Shown here piece after piece: positions 30,801 to 44,309 of a stretch of 54,315 bases of DNA. The stretch's first letter is position 1, and every line of letters starts with the position of its first letter. Below the pieces are notes generated by a model. The model was not told where the DNA came from. It ran no database searches and saw nothing but the letters and a program-made list of their open reading frames with translations. Location: NCBI RefSeq assembly GCF_000281045.1, contig NW_008246069.1, forward strand, positions 903,450-957,764, in the 5' to 3' direction. A program made the position numbers and the translations under genes. Origin of the DNA: Saprolegnia diclina VS20 (lineage: Eukaryota > Oomycota > Saprolegniomycetes > Saprolegniales > Saprolegniaceae).

Positions 30801-33800
30801 CCCGGCGATCGGCCTCTACCAACGTGACGACCAGGTCACGCTCGTGCCGGCGTCGCTCGGCTCCTCGTCTGCGACGATTAGTGCTGACCACGCGATTACG
30901 CCCTTGTACCAAGAGGTCGTGTTGCACACCTTCTTTGAGTATGTGCACTCAGTCGTCGAGTCGCTGCCCGATTTTTTGCTCGCGCTTGGTTTGCCGCTCT
31001 TCAGCTCGCTGTGTTTGCTCGTGCGCCAGGCCCAGCGCAACCCGAACCACCCGCTTGCAACCATGTTTGCGTTGCATCTCCTTCCCAAGTGCATGGAAGT
31101 GCTGCTGCGTCTGGATGAACCAAAGTCGACGACAAACCAACAAGGTCAGCTCGGTCTTGCAATCGACGGCAAGTGGGAACTCAAGAGCATGGCCGCCGGT
31201 ACGATCCCCGCCCAGCAATATGTTTTGGACATCGACCAATCGCCTGACGGTGGTATGCGTGGGCACAGTGCCTCGTCTTCGGTGGCCGTCGAGGGTGTCG
31301 TCCGAGGCACGCGTGTCTCGTTTGTCGAGACGTGGACGCAAGGTGGCACGTGTCTTGTCCAGGGCCGACTCCGAATTGATGGCCGTGTCTTCCACGGCAC
31401 GTACGAAGACACCAAGAGCCACACGATCGGCAGTATTGTCGGCAGTGCGCTCCTGCCGCGAGCATCGCCGTGCCCGAACCTCAAGCTCATTGTTCAAATG
31501 GTCGTGGGCACGCTCATCGGTGCTTACAACACGGTGCTACTCACGAGCGACCCAGAGCCAAGCGCGTACCAGAGTTTCCACGCAAGTGACGAGACGGACA
31601 ACACGTCGCCGTTGTCCCCGGAAGCTACAACCGAGGAGTACGAAGAGTGGGTGCAGAGCCCGCTATTTAGCGGAGGTCTTCCAGAGCTTTTGCCGCACGT
31701 GACCGTCGCCGCTCAGCGTTTTGCTGTGCCAACTGCTCGCTGGTCCGCGATGGCGTCACGATGGACTCAAGCCGTGTCACCGACGCTCACGTCTGTCCCT
31801 GTGGAGCCATCGACATTCTTGGCGGATCTTATCGCCGGGCGCAACGATGTCGACGCGCATATCACCAAGCACGCTGGCGAGTCGCCGTTCTTGCGTCTCG
31901 GTGGCGACGCGATGAAGACGGCGCGGCGTATGATCTGCGCATGCATGCTCTGGCACACGGGCTTGACGCTCGACAACATGGTCATCTCGGAGACTGACCG
32001 GCCGCACGAGAACGTACTTCACATTTGGCGCGCGGCCCAGCGCGTGGTCGAATGGAGCGTGCGCATGAAGCAACAACATTCGCACAGCTACAGCGATATG
32101 GCCACGTACCTCATGCAACGCGCGCGGTTCCTCTTGCAGCTTCAGAACCCGCTCGCGCTCAATTGTGCGTCCTCGGAGCGCCTCTTTTCCGAGACACTCA
32201 TGCACGTCTCGCGCTTCCTCCAGGCGACGGGTACGCACTTGGGTAAGTTGCATCAGCTGCTCTTGCGCAACGCGGGCCGCGCGTACTTTCGTGCCATGGG
32301 CTTGCACTCGATGCGATTTGTGCTCGAGCTCGGCCTCACCAACTCGTCGAGCGCCCTCTGTCATGCGCTCCAGTGGCTGCATCTGGACCCGCTCGCCGAT
32401 AAGACGGCGCTCCAGAAGCTTCGCATGCACCACTTTGACCATGGCATCCACGGCTGCGGCCGCGTGCTCCATGGCCACGTCAAGGATGCGTGGGAAGCGT
32501 TGTACGCCCACTTGGCGTCGACCTTGTCGCGCGCGACGTGGGCCAAGGACGCGGATCTACAGCTTGTCGTGCTGCAAGCGTGGGGTGTGCTGATTACACC
32601 GGACGACCACGCCTTTGTGTCGCGCGTCGGTATTTTCCGCATTTTGCAGACCGTGCTTGACGAGGCCCGGTCCAGCGCGATCGTGCCCAAACACATTGTC
32701 CAAGCCGCGCTCAAGGTTGTGCATTTGCTCGCGGCCCAAGTTGCGACTGGCACACTCCCCGAAGAAACGTCGGTCGCGACGAGTATCCCTCTCTCGCGCA
32801 AGCCGTCGGGCCCAGAAACCCTCGGCAAGTCGGTGTTCGAGATGCTATTCACCGAGCTGCGGAACGCTCAAGAAGGCTCGGCGTCCAAGGAGGCGCAGCA
32901 ATATGGCCTCCAGATCTGCGGGCTTTTGTACAGCGTAAGTACGGCGCCGCTCTGCCGGCAGCACTTGTCCTCGCCCAAATGGTTGCGCCTTCTTTTGCGT
33001 CTCGTCGAGACTGGTACGTCGCCGGTCCAACGCCGCGTACTTCAGCTGCTGCGTCGCCTCTTGCCGCACATCCATCCGCGCCGCTGCGTCCAGTGGGCCG
33101 AGGCTGACGATGACATGGAAGATGACACTATGATGCTGGACGATCCCGCGCCGGGTCATACACCATCGAGCCTCGTCGTCTTCTTCCTCACCGTGCTGGC
33201 GTCGTCGCTGCCCGCGAGTTTTGCACAGTGGCAACTCACGCAACTGGCAGGACCGAGCTCGCCCTCGCGCCTCTCCCCGGGCTCCTCGCACGGACTCGTC
33301 GGTGAGGTGGTGCATCTCTTGCGGTCACTCTTTGTCGCGGACGGTTGGAAGAGTATCTTGCACGACGTGCTTTTGGATGCTCTCTCCAAGCAAGAGACGT
33401 TGTTTGTGTCCGAAGCCGATGCCCCGGATGCGCTCTTGTCGCAGTGGACGGCGTGGTATCGCGACCAGATGCAAGCCTGTGCCGCCCTTTGCGTCTTGGG
33501 TGGGCACATTGAAGGCCTCCAAGTGGGTCACATGGTCAAGCTGGCGCCACGCCCGAGCTCGTCAGATGTGGTTTTCAAGGGGGCCAAGGGCGTCTTGGTC
33601 GGCATGGACCTCGACAAGTCGTCGGTCGAGGTACTGCTGCAAAAGAGTAGCGAGTGGACGGGCGCGGGTGCGTCGACGAGCACGAGCAACAACCGCCCGA
33701 TCCGCGTCGCTCTCGAAGACATTGTACAGTGCCCCGAGGTTGAGTGGAAGGACATGCAGCCCGAAGTCGTTCAACGCCTTGTTGTGCACCATACGCCGCA

Positions 33801-36800
33801 GTTTCTTCAGGCCGTCCTCGGCATTGCCGCCCCGAGCACGACCAACGCGAGTGAAGACGAGAACAAAGAGCCCAAGGACGCCCCGTTGTCGATGGACTTG
33901 ATTCGCTCCGTGGTCGACGAAGAGCAAAAGATGCTGCAAGCGCTTGTCGGCCTGCACGGTATCCGCGCAATGGGGCCGTGGTTGCACCAACCCGCGTGCC
34001 CCGCGTGGCTCCAGCCGACGCTGCCGTTGCTCTGTCAAGTGGCGACGCTGCCCACGTCGACAAGTGGGCTCACCGATTTGAGTATCCTCGAAGAGCAGTG
34101 GCTCCTTCTCTACCGCAAGTGGCTCGAGGAGCACCAGGGCAAGTTTCCCAAAGAGGCGTCCCCCACATCGGCGGCAGCGGCAACCGACGCTGACGCTTCA
34201 AAGTCGGCCCCAGCTGCAGCGGCGCCACCGTCGGCCATGTGCCTCCAGATGATGGAGATGGGCTTTCCGCGCGAATGGTGCGAAGTTGCGCTTGCCAAGT
34301 GCGCGTACCAAGTTGAAGTGGCCATCAACTTTTGCTTCGAGCACTCTAGCGAAATGGACCGACTCGTGCAGCAAGCGACTCAAAAAGCCAAGGCGCCGGC
34401 GCCGCGCAAAGAGCGCGCGGAGCCGTCTGTGCCACCGATGCTTCTTGAGCAGCTGAGCGAAATGGGTTTTCCAGTCAACTGGTGCAAGAAGGCCCTCTTG
34501 GCGAACCGCAACAATGTGGACGCGGCGCTCACGTGGATTCTCTCGAACGGCGAAGCGCTCGAAGCCGAAGACCGCCGCGAAGAAGAAAAGGCAAAGGACG
34601 TTGTCGAGCATGTTGAGCGATCGGTACGTCTCTTTTGGGGGTGTTCTGCATAATAACTTCTTCTCCTCATAGACGGTGCGGCAAGGTCCCAACCCACTTC
34701 GGCACATTAGTGGGCAGGCATCGATCTCGGACGATCTGCTTGTCGAAGGCATGGCTGGTGGCGGCTTTGCTTCTGTCGGCGCGCCGGACTGCATCGTCTT
34801 TACGGGTCGTTGGTACTACGAAGCGACGCTGCTGACGTCGGGCTGCATTCAGATTGGCTGGGTGGACGCTGCGTTCTCGGGTGCCTCGGAGCGTGGCACG
34901 GGCGTCGGCGACGGGCCGCACTCGTGGGCCTATGATGGCTGGCGCCAGCAAAAGTGGCACGGCCTCAGCAGCCCGTATGGCCGCAAGTGGAAGGTCGGTG
35001 ACATCATTGGCTGCGGCGTCGACTGCGACGCTGGGACCATCTTCTTTTGCCTCAACGGCGAGTACATGGGCGTGGCCTTCCGCGGCATTGACGTGAGCGG
35101 TGGTCTCTATCCGTGCGCGAGCTTCAACCGGCGCGAGCGCCTCGCCTTCAACTTTGGTGGTCTGCCCTTTTGCACGACGTCGCTTGCGCATGCCAACTTT
35201 GCGCCGATCTTGCACACGCTTCCGACGGACCCAGCGACGTACGTCAAGGGGTCGCTCGAAGACAGTCTCGAAGAGTGCATGGGTGAAGAGCAATACGCAT
35301 CGGACGCGCGGTACTTTGGAAAGGACCTCAAGGCTGCGGCAACCGTCCCGGGCCGCGCCAAGCTTCAAAATGCGGTGGTGCTGCAGTCGTCCTCGTCGTC
35401 GGCGTCGCTTCTTGGTGACTGGATGCAGCTCACGCGCCAGTTGGCCATTTTGCATGCCCGCAAGGCTCTTTTGGCCATATGGAGCCAGTGGCCCGTCGAC
35501 TTGGCCGTGCCTGACGTACCCGCCGATTCGTTTTACACGTTCCTCAAGCTCGTGGCGCCGTATGCAACCCAGGTGACGAATGATGACGCGATCTTGTCGT
35601 CGCTCGACACGCTGCGACCGCTCACGCTTCAGATGCTCGCGTCGCACCCGGGTCTCGCAACGTCGATGCTGTCGGCGCTGAGCGACCATGTCGCCCTCGC
35701 TGGCACGCGCAAGTACGCCAAGATTCCGTGGGACGCACCCAACGAGCTTGTGGTCTTGTCGAGCCTCGCGCAGCTGAACGACGCGCCGTGGACTGACAAC
35801 GAAGTGCTCACGCACCCCAACGTGCACTTTGCCGAGTGGGTGACGTTTTTGTTGCTGGAGCACGGCCGCCCGTCGGTGCGTGAAGCGCTTCTACAGGCGT
35901 GGATTTGTGTGCTCAAGTCGCCCAGTCTGTGCTTGAAGGACAAGGCCGCGCAGCTATTGTCTCGGTTCGTGCCTGAGATGCCGCTGGAGACGATTACGCA
36001 CTTCCCGCTGGAGCGACTCGTCGCCCTCTGCGCGCAGCGCCTCGCAAAGGAGTATGTGCACTTTCCCATCTGCTCCAAGTACCTCCAACACCTCATGGAG
36101 CTGACGTCGACGTTGTGCATTGTGCACGGTGACGTCTTGCCGACGAGTTCGCTCGCCCAACGCGTCTTGGCCGCGAAAGCAGCGTACGAAACTTTGCAGC
36201 CGCTCGAGCTCCTCGAAACGTCGTGCGTGGACGAAGTCGAGAAGCAGGACGAGTCGATGGGCGACGATGACGACGAGGATGGCATGACACCGCCGCCGCC
36301 ACCACCGCCAATGGATTTGGCCGCGATTGCGCAAATGAATGCCGAAGACAAGAACGGACAGCCTGTGGACGCACCGGTCGCGACTGCTACGCGCTCACCA
36401 GTGCCTCCGTTCCCGCTGCAGCTGGTCGACAGCTCACTTTTGACACCCGAGCAGCGCGCGCACATGGAAGCAGCGTACCTCGGGTTCAAATCGGGCGCTC
36501 CCGTCTCATGGCCGTATGGCTTTGACATGGGTGTCGTCTCGGATGACGCCAAGGCGCATCTATGGACGGGCACCGTAACACAGCTCAAGGTTCAGCGCCC
36601 CGTGGACGATCTTGAGGCGGCCAAAGCTGCGGCTGAGGTCATTCCACCGCTTGGTATTGGCTGCAAGGTCAAGCGTGGTCCGCACTGGAAGTGGCGCGAT
36701 CAAGACGGTGGCGATGGCATGATTGGCACCGTCGAAGGGATCAGCCCCTGGAGCGGCGTCGAAGGCGAGGGCATGAGCGTCCGCTGGCCTAACGAAGCGC

Positions 36801-39800
36801 TCTACACCTATCGATGGGGTGCTGACGGCAACTACGATCTGACGCACGTGGAAGTCGACGACCAAAACAACGTGGTGCGAACGTACCCTACGCCCAAGCC
36901 GACGGTTGGCGCGACGCTCTCTGCTGCGGACATTCTCGCCAACCCGTTCTCAGTCGAGCTTCACTTTGGCATGGTGCTCCGAGTGTGGCCGTCGACGCAT
37001 CACGGTCGTGTTGAGGGCGTCGTTGAGTGGCCGGACCATCAAGCTGTCATAGCAGTCGCCGGGACGTTTGCGGACCACACGTTGCAGCTGCAAGAAGTGG
37101 CAATGCTTCAAGGTATCCACACGTTTGCCATGCAATGGTAATGATGTTGGATGTTCAACTAGGTGACATGGACATGGGCTGGAGCTTGCGCTTTGGCTGC
37201 GAACGGTGGCTTCCCGGCACCAAGTACTCGCTCGTCGTTGACGCATCGACTTGCTGGGGCGACGCTGTCTACTATGGATGGCACGAAAAAACGTGGTCGC
37301 TTGTCAAGAGCCAAGTGCGGCTTCAGTCGGAGCTGCTCTTCTCGCTCGACCCGCACGCCGCCAACGCGGCGCTGCAAGTTGCGACCGACGGACAAAGCGT
37401 GCAGTGCCTCAGCGGTGACTCGCGCAACCTCGTGCTGGGCACGGTCGGCTTTAGTGCCGGTGTGCACTACTGGGAGCTGCGCGTCGACCAGGCCGAGTTT
37501 GGGTCGGTCTTTCTCGGTGTCTGCGAAAAGCAGACCAAGGGCACGACGGTCGTCAACCTCAACCGGTGGCAGGGCTGGGGCTTTGTCAACTTTCGCGCGA
37601 CGTACCACAACTCGACTGAGCGCATCTACGGCGATCACTTTAACGCGGGCGACACGATTGGCGTCTGCCTCAACATGGAGTCGGGTACGAAGATGGCACC
37701 TCGATGAATCAACAGGTCGTGACGACGTGCTGTAGGCAAGCTCTCGTTCTTTATGGACGGTATCAAGTACGGCGAGCACATTGTGACAGACCTTGGCACG
37801 GCGTTCGAAGGTCTCAAGCACGACAACCAGAGCCCGAAGACGCTGTACCCGTGCATTGGTTTGCGCAAGGCCGGCGACAAGGTGACGCTCAACGGCAAGT
37901 GGATCAGCTCGCCCGGCGTTCCCCCCGCACTGGTGTGCAAGACGGCCATGGCATTTTCGTCGCTGGTGCACCGCCTCGTGCAGCAGCCGCCGGCGCCGCT
38001 CCCAGAGTCGTTTGTCCACAGCGGGTATCGGCAGTACCACCGGTGGCTCACGCAGCACACACTGCGGGTCCTCACGCGTGGCCGTCTCTCTGTGGACCTT
38101 GACACGGCCGTGACGAGTTGCCAGCGCGTCTGTGACGCTGCGCAAGCACCGATTGCAATCGTCGCTGGCGATCGCGTCCGGATTCTCTCCAAGGGCGGCC
38201 GCGCGCTGGACGCACCCGAGGAAGCCGTCGTCTTGGGTATGTTATGAAGGCTTTTATACCAACAATGCTCAATCTCAATATGTAGGCGTGTACCGCGACC
38301 GCCTCTGGTACCGCGTCGAAACCCAGGGCAACGAAGGCAGCGAGGAAGGACGGTCGTACGCGTGGTACTGGGACGGCGCCGAGCTACCTGAGCTTATTCT
38401 TGTCAAGCGCAACGGCATCGATGTGAGCGCGAGCGCGATTCCAGCGCCAGCGCCGTCGAGCACCCCGGAGCTCCACGCAGACGAGCTTTTGGCGCTTTCG
38501 AGTCTTGGCGGGTACCAATCGCTCGCGCTCGCGCCAGTGCACTCGCTCTCGACCGACGTGCAGCTGATTGAGCACCTCAACGGCCTCTGTGCGACGCACG
38601 GCGTGGACGCCGTCAACCTCTCGTGGTCGCACATTCAAGCTGTGCAGCAGCCGCTTCCCGTGGATGGTCTCTCGGCCTCGATGCTGCGCGCTCGTCTTGC
38701 GCTCCTTCTTGCCTTCCAGCAGCTCGTGTTGCAAGCGAGTCCGCTCTTGTGCTTTGACGATGGGTCGCGCACGAGCCGGGAGCTCCTCACGCTGCGGCGT
38801 CTCGTGTGTACGAGCACGAAGCTCGGCCTTTGGGACAGCGTTTTGCGCGCGACGACGACCGCGACGCCACTTCCGTCCGACGAGTACGAAGACCCGCGCG
38901 AAATTCGCGTCTTGCGCATCAACCGCATCCAAGCGCAGGCGTCCAAGCTCGCCTTGTGTCCTGCGCCGTCCGACCGCCTCCGCAAGTCGGTGTTTGGCCA
39001 ACTTTATCGCGAGATGCGCACGTGGAGCGACTCTGGCTTTCGGCGCGCGTACATTGGCAAGGGCCATGGTGGACAAAAGCGTGCGTTCAAGGTCAAGTTC
39101 CTCGGCGAGGGTGTCAACGACTATGGCGGGCCGTACCGCGCGGTCTTTGAGCAAATTGTGGACGAGCTCCAGATGGACCAGGTCGAAGTGACCAAGGGCG
39201 AGCAAGGCTTGCTGCCGCTCCTCGTGCCGTGCCCGAACCGTCGCGCTGGCACGGGCAGCAACCAAGACAAGTTTGTGCTCAACCCGAGCTGCGGCACGAT
39301 CTCGGTCGCTGTGGGCCCGATCGCACTCGAGCTGCACCGCTTCCTCGGCAAGCTCATTGGTATGGCCGTGCGCCACGGCCTCCAGATGGGCCTCGACGTG
39401 CCGTCTGTCGTGTGGCGTCCGCTCGTGGGCCTGCCGTTGCATGTGGCCCACTTGCGTGAAATTGATGTCGTTGCGGCCAACATGCTCGAGCAAGTCCAGG
39501 ACGACGCGTTGAATGGCGAGCCGCTCGTCTTTACGACGCATCTCAGCGACGGTACCGAGGTCCCACTGCTTCCCGACGGTGACGCGCGGTCGGTCGACAG
39601 TAGCAACCGCGCCGAATACATCGAGCTCTCGATTCGTAAGCGATTGAACGAGAGCAGTCCGCAGCTCCAGGCGCTGCGCGAGGGCCTTGCCTCGGTGCTG
39701 CCGATGGAGCTCACGGGCCTCTTTACGGCGCGCGAGTTTGAAGTGCTCGTGTGCGGTCGGCGTCAAGTCGACGTGAATCTGCTGCAGCAGTGCACCGAGT

Positions 39801-40205
39801 ACGAAGACGTCGACCCACAGAGCGACCACATTCAGTTCTTTTGGCAAGTGCTCCACGAGCTCTCGAACGAAGACCGGACGCTCTTCTTGCGCTTTGTGTG
39901 GGCGCGCAGCCGCATGCCCAACTCGGCCAAGGAGTTTCCAATGAACTTCAAGATCCAAGTGCGTCCGACGTCTATTCGAGTACCCTCTCGACTAACGAAT
40001 GCATTAGGCGCCCCATGACCAAGGCGCGCGCCAGACCCCGGATGCGTACCTCCCGCATGCGCAGACGTGCTTCTTCTCGCTGAGCCTGCCCGCGTACTCG
40101 ACCAAGGAAATTTTGCGCGCCAAGCTCCTGTACGCGATCCAAAACTCGCCCAACATGGACGCCGACGTCCGCCTGCACAACGCCGAGGGCTGGGCCGACG
40201 CCTAG
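27858..40205 (+). CDS. giant HECT-type E3 ubiquitin ligase with UBA, SPRY and MIB/HERC2 domains
   Basis: Seven exons (27858..27956, 28003..34623, 34673..37112, 37163..37684, 37736..38236, 38286..39958, 40008..40205) with introns of 46-51 nt give 4017 aa. Order of domains, by residue: UIM-like EEALMARAIALSLSP (about 380); SPRY 1 (about 863-983, HVFLGVST...HGWGLIG); two UBA domains (about 2111-2157 QMMEMGFPREWCEVAL and 2179-2220 QLSEMGFPVNWCKKAL); SPRY 2 (about 2283-2400); MIB/HERC2 domain (about 2900-2968, GCKVKRGPHWKW...DGMIGTV); SPRY 3 (about 3153-3276); HECT domain (about 3636 to the end) with RRAYIGKGHGGQKRAFKVKF, NDYGGPYRAVF and the catalytic loop QTCFFSLSLPAYSTKE, Cys about 3973. Length and SPRY-HECT layout recall HECTD4 of animals. 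The role is ubiquitin transfer to unknown substrates; UIM and UBA modules would read ubiquitin chains. The exon joins are phase-consistent throughout and I see no breaks. Confidence 0.93.
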
Positions 40206-40244
40206 GACGTGACTACACATATACATACCATGCATAACCTCTCT

Positions 40245-41342
40245 TTAGAAGCGGTTCTCGAGGGCGCTAATCGCCCGCTCCCGAACGACGGGTGCGGTCG
40301 GGTGCATGAGCTGAGGGTGCGAGATGGTTGCTGCCACCAAGTGCTCTGGGGCAATCCGTCGCAGAGGCGAGTCGTTGGACGACGCAATATGGCTCAACAG
40401 CGCATCTGTGACGTCCTCCATGTAGCTCTACATACCGTCAACGCATGAGAGCCATAGGAAGAGGAAGAGTTGCTTGCCTCGACGGCCGAGGCAAAGGCGG
40501 TCATGGCACCGGGTTCGACGCGATGAAGGCCAGCTTGGAGCGCTGCTTGCTGCATGATGAGCTCGAGTGGGATCGCCTTGTGCTCCACCGGTGGTCCTTC
40601 GGCGTATGGCGGAATCGAAGCGGAGTAGATGAGACCCCCCGACGGTGCATGAAGGCGGTAGCCGGCCAAGGCAGCGTCGTTGCTGGCCAAGGCCATTGGC
40701 GCTGGCGTCGCGTCGTATGTTGGCGACGGACGCGGCGAGGGGCAAGCCAGTGCAGAGGACGAAGAGTCAAGGACGCTACATGCACCTGCTTCCATGCACA
40801 GGCAAGAGGAGAAGAAAGGATATGGTCGGCGAGAAAACTCAAGTCGGCCGTCGCTTGGGCATCGTGATCGCTGGAGGCGGGCTCGTTCACCATGATGCCA
40901 AGCAGTTGGGCCATGGCTACAGCAAGGCGTTGCACCTTGATGCATGGTGATCGAGCCTACCCTGCTCGTGCGTCTCGACAAGGCGGTCGGCCGTCGTCGG
41001 ATGCGTCGGCGGATCTGCGAGGTCATCGATATTCGATGGGGCTGCCTGAATGACCGATCCCTTGGCCGCAGCGGCGCTCGCATGGGCGCGGCTTAGCAGC
41101 AGGACGACCAGTCGGTTGTGCAGTCGCCCTGGCATCATCCTCTTCCTCAGCATCTCAAGATCCGAGGGCGACGTACGCTGGCGCGGCGAGAGCTCGGACG
41201 CGACGACCGCATGGAGCTCGCCCAGCGAGAGTTGCAGTCGCATGTACTTCTGGAAGGCGCCCCAGTAGCGCTTCCATCGACCGAGCTCCCGCGTCCCGCA
41301 GAGGTCCTTGAAGATGGCAAACTTGAGCTCGCGGGCTTCCAT
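40245..41342 (-). CDS. TADA1: TADA1/Hfi1-like SAGA coactivator subunit
   Basis: Five exons (41177..41342, 40961..41128, 40839..40916, 40478..40785, 40245..40427) give 300 aa, near the size of TADA1. Exon 1 carries LKFAIFKDLCGTRELGRWKRYWGAFQKYM, where the spacing to LHNRLVVLLLSRA (after splicing) matches the N-terminal SAGA-Tad1 domain (KQYW...LHNELLLAIL). The C-terminal part has a helical ALLSHIASS... with ERAISALENRF, resembling a histone-fold region. Intron 1 (48 nt) and intron 3 (53 nt) are ambiguous in detail. Intron 4 can be read either as GT-AG (56 nt) or as GC-AG with a gcaagc donor (50 nt), both phase 0. Converges with the HECT gene (39 bp gap). Nuclear; adaptor between Ada and Taf modules of SAGA. 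Confidence 0.75.
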
Positions 41343-41645
41343 GATCTTTACAGCACGTCCAATTCGGCACTACCACTATCCATGCCGAATTCGCGCGTGA
41401 AAGGATGCCGAATCTAACAACGCCACCACGACAAGGGCCACAGATTCGAGCCGCGTCCGTGTGAGCTGCCATGCTGGGAGGTATATATATATGGTCCTGT
41501 GTGCGGTGGTGGTATGCTCGAGATAGAGGCTCTTGGGCTCCTGGGCTTTTGGGCTGCACGCCGATGGCTTGTCTTGGATTCGGCATTCGAATTCGGCATA
41601 TGCCACGTCAAACATCATTTTCACATCGTTCGACGCCACGCCGCC

Positions 41646-43912
41646 ATGCAGCGGACCATGCTGACCCGTCGGTGCTTCTCGACGGCCGAGGTCGCGCTCG
41701 CGCAGCTGACCAACCCAACAAGCAACCACAAGGCGTGGCGCCATGCGCTCACGGCCTGGTCGTCGGACAAGTGGCGCGACGTGTTGCGCCTCGACGCGAC
41801 TGTTGCAGACCACCAGCGCGCGTTTGCGACCATCTTGCAAGACCATGGCCCTATGAACCACTTCTACCTCCTCAAGCAACATCCCGGCGTAGCACCCGAG
41901 GTTCTCGATCTCTTTCTCGACGCCACGCGCATGTACCCGTACGAGCAAGTCAAGTACCGCGAGATGGACCTCATCAAGGTACGCACGCCTATACATGGCG
42001 CATCCACCATGGCACGCCTAGATCCTGCGTCAAATGGCGCTGGCGACGAGCGAAGACGCCATGGTTGCGACTGCGATCCGCGCGCTTCTCGACTTGGCGG
42101 CGTCGTCCTCGGCGTCCTCGGACGTGTTGCACCTCTACAAGAGCCTCATGGCCGCGTCGTTCGAACCCGAGACGATACCCGACGCGTGCTTGCAGGATGT
42201 CGTAACGACGCTGCTCGCTCACGACCACATTGATACGGTAGCATGCGTTTCGACGGCCATGCACGCTCAATGCGCTCGTACGTAGGCCCTCGACCTTCTC
42301 GCCGACTGCAAGGACACGACCGAGATGCTCGTGCCCATCGACCTCTTGACCAGCGTCTTCGAGTACCTCGGTCGTCACGGCTCGATCGAGCGCGTCACGC
42401 GCACCGTCGATATCGCATTCGAATGGGCCTTGCCCGCCGATGCGACGACGCTCGCCGCGAGTATGCTCACGGCCTGTCTTGGGTCGGGTCACCTCACTCT
42501 CGCCCTCGACGGTACACAGCCCCAAGAGGTCTGCACGAGAGATGCACTCAGCTTTCGATAGTGTTTGATGCGATTCCGTCCGAAGTTTGGGCCGAGCAGA
42601 GTGTCTATGCACTCGCCTCGGCGCTGCCGAGTATGGTCCAGTTCAAGACCGACCTCATGGTCTTGCATATGCGGACGTCCCACGCGTTCTCGCCAGTACG
42701 CCGGCTTGCTCGAGACGTCCTCATGACGCGCGCGTGTAGAGGGTCTTGGAGCGCTACCTCTTGTCGGCCCAGCAAGTCGATGCGCCAGCGTTCCTGCGTC
42801 AGCTGCTCGACGACGTAGCCGAGCGCGGCTGGTCCATGGACCTGCTCATTACATGCGCGAAGCGAACACCCCACTCGCCCGACTGTACCTTCCTCGGTGC
42901 ACCTCTTGTCGATCTCATGGCTGGTGTAGACGAGCAGCTGGCCGCGACCTTGCTCTTGCACCAGCTCGAGACACGCCCTGCACAGCGCGTTGAAGTACGT
43001 TCTGCGCACGAGGTGCGCGCACTCACTGCGCGCGCTCTAGATTCTGGCTGATTTTAAGGCGCACGTATGGAGCAAAACGTGGCTCCGCGTCGCGAACCTC
43101 ATGCTCGCGCAGCTGGTGCGAGACGCGCCGTCGCGGGCCGTCGCATTGTACACGTCGCTCTTTGCATCGTCGGGCGACGACACGATGCACGTGCGCAGTA
43201 GCTTGCACCCGCTGCTCCTGCACCTCGCCAACCACGGTCATATCGACGAGGTAGCATCGCCCATAACAATGCTTCTTGGCAGATCGTATTGTAGGTGCTC
43301 GCCCTCCTCACGTTCGCCAAGGCCATGGCCATCAAGCCCCGCGCGGACGACCTCGCGACCGTCGCCGCCGGTCTCGCCAAGCACCCGCTCGCATCTCTGC
43401 ACGCGCGGCCATTGATAGCAACGTACATTGATCTGCTCACGTCGATGCGCATCCCAACGACGCTCCGCGTGTGGCGCCACATGATCCTGCTCGCCAATGC
43501 AACGCACGACCCGACGTCCGCATTTGCAGGTAGATGGCGGCGAGAGGCGAGGTCGTGATCTAGACTCTCGTAGTCTACGCCGTCATGCAGGACAAGCGCA
43601 TCAAGATGTCGGAAGCGATCGCGCTCGAACTCCTCCGCGCGGCGCGCAAGGACTTCTGTCGCTTCACGCGGCTGTACGACGATGCAATGGCGGCCAACGC
43701 AGGCTCCACGGTACCTCTTTCAGCAACGTTCGCATCGATGTAATGATACGACGCGGTGCTAGCGCCTCTTTGGGCTCGTGCTCAAGACCGCTTGCTACGA
43801 GCAGGACCCGGCGTTCCTTCGGCGGGTCTTGAGCGACATTGCGGCCAGCGCCTTCTCATCGCGCGCCGCTCCACCCACGTCGTCGTCCTCCCACGCGCTA
43901 CCTGTCGTCTAG
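41646..43912 (+). CDS. mitochondrial helical-repeat (PPR-like) protein
   Basis: Nine exons (41646..41978, 42022..42237, 42286..42511, 42562..42695, 42740..42994, 43041..43250, 43295..43529, 43574..43710, 43763..43912) with introns of 43-52 nt sum to 1896 nt, 631 aa, all phases consistent. The N-terminus MQRTMLTRRCFSTAEVALAQ is Arg-rich without acidic residues and predicts mitochondrial import. The rest is a run of paired helices with VLHLYKSLMAASFEPETIPD, SVFEYLGRHGSIERVTRTV, ASMLTACLGSGHLTLAL, LHPLLLHLANHGHIDEVLAL and FAVYAVMQDKRIKMSEAIAL, the style of degenerate pentatricopeptide repeats. The expected role is organelle RNA binding. Divergent from TADA1 (303 bp between starts). Confidence 0.7.
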
Positions 43913-43971
43913 CCGAGCCGCCTCGACGCGTAAAAGGGACTGCGTATGTGGTCCTGTTGATAGGAAGTTCT

Positions 43972-44309
43972 TTACGCTGACGTGGTTCGCCGATGGGGCT
44001 TCTCGGGCAGACGCAAGACGTGGCACACCTTGTGCCATAGCGCCGGCCACGCGCCGCTGGGTACGACCTTGGATCGCGTTGGTCGCTCGAGGCTCAGCGT
44101 CGCGTCGTGGCTGCGCGACGCGGTGACATCGGTCAGCGAGAGCGACGAAACCTAGCATGCGACAATCATGTGGCTGGAGGCGCATGCGAGGGGCGTACGG
44201 AGGCGCGGAGGTAGTCGCGCGAGGGTTGGTAGCGCGTCTGGAAGCCGCCGGGGACCTCGTGGAAGCGGCCTGGCCGGGCGGTCCCGAGGCTGCTGCGGCG
44301 GTCCAGCAT
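43972..44309 (-). CDS. small basic orphan protein
   Basis: Two exons, 44199..44309 and 43972..44151, with a 47-nt phase-0 intron (gtacgcccct...atgctag) give 96 aa from the ATG at 44309. Readable text includes GRFHEVPGGFQTRYQPSRDY and, after the splice, SLSLTDVTASRSHDATLSLE and WHKVCHVLRLPEKPHRR. It is basic, with no membrane helix and no known domain. Upstream the frame stays open to 44564, so additional 5' exons are possible. The product may be real because codon use and splice borders look like the neighbours. Confidence 0.45.

Noticed and set aside
34667-35863. 398-codon minus frame, and 38384-39958 (524 codons), opposite the HECT gene
   Set aside because: These are GC-rich antisense shadows of verified SPRY and HECT exons; they are Arg/His/Val-rich with no motif.
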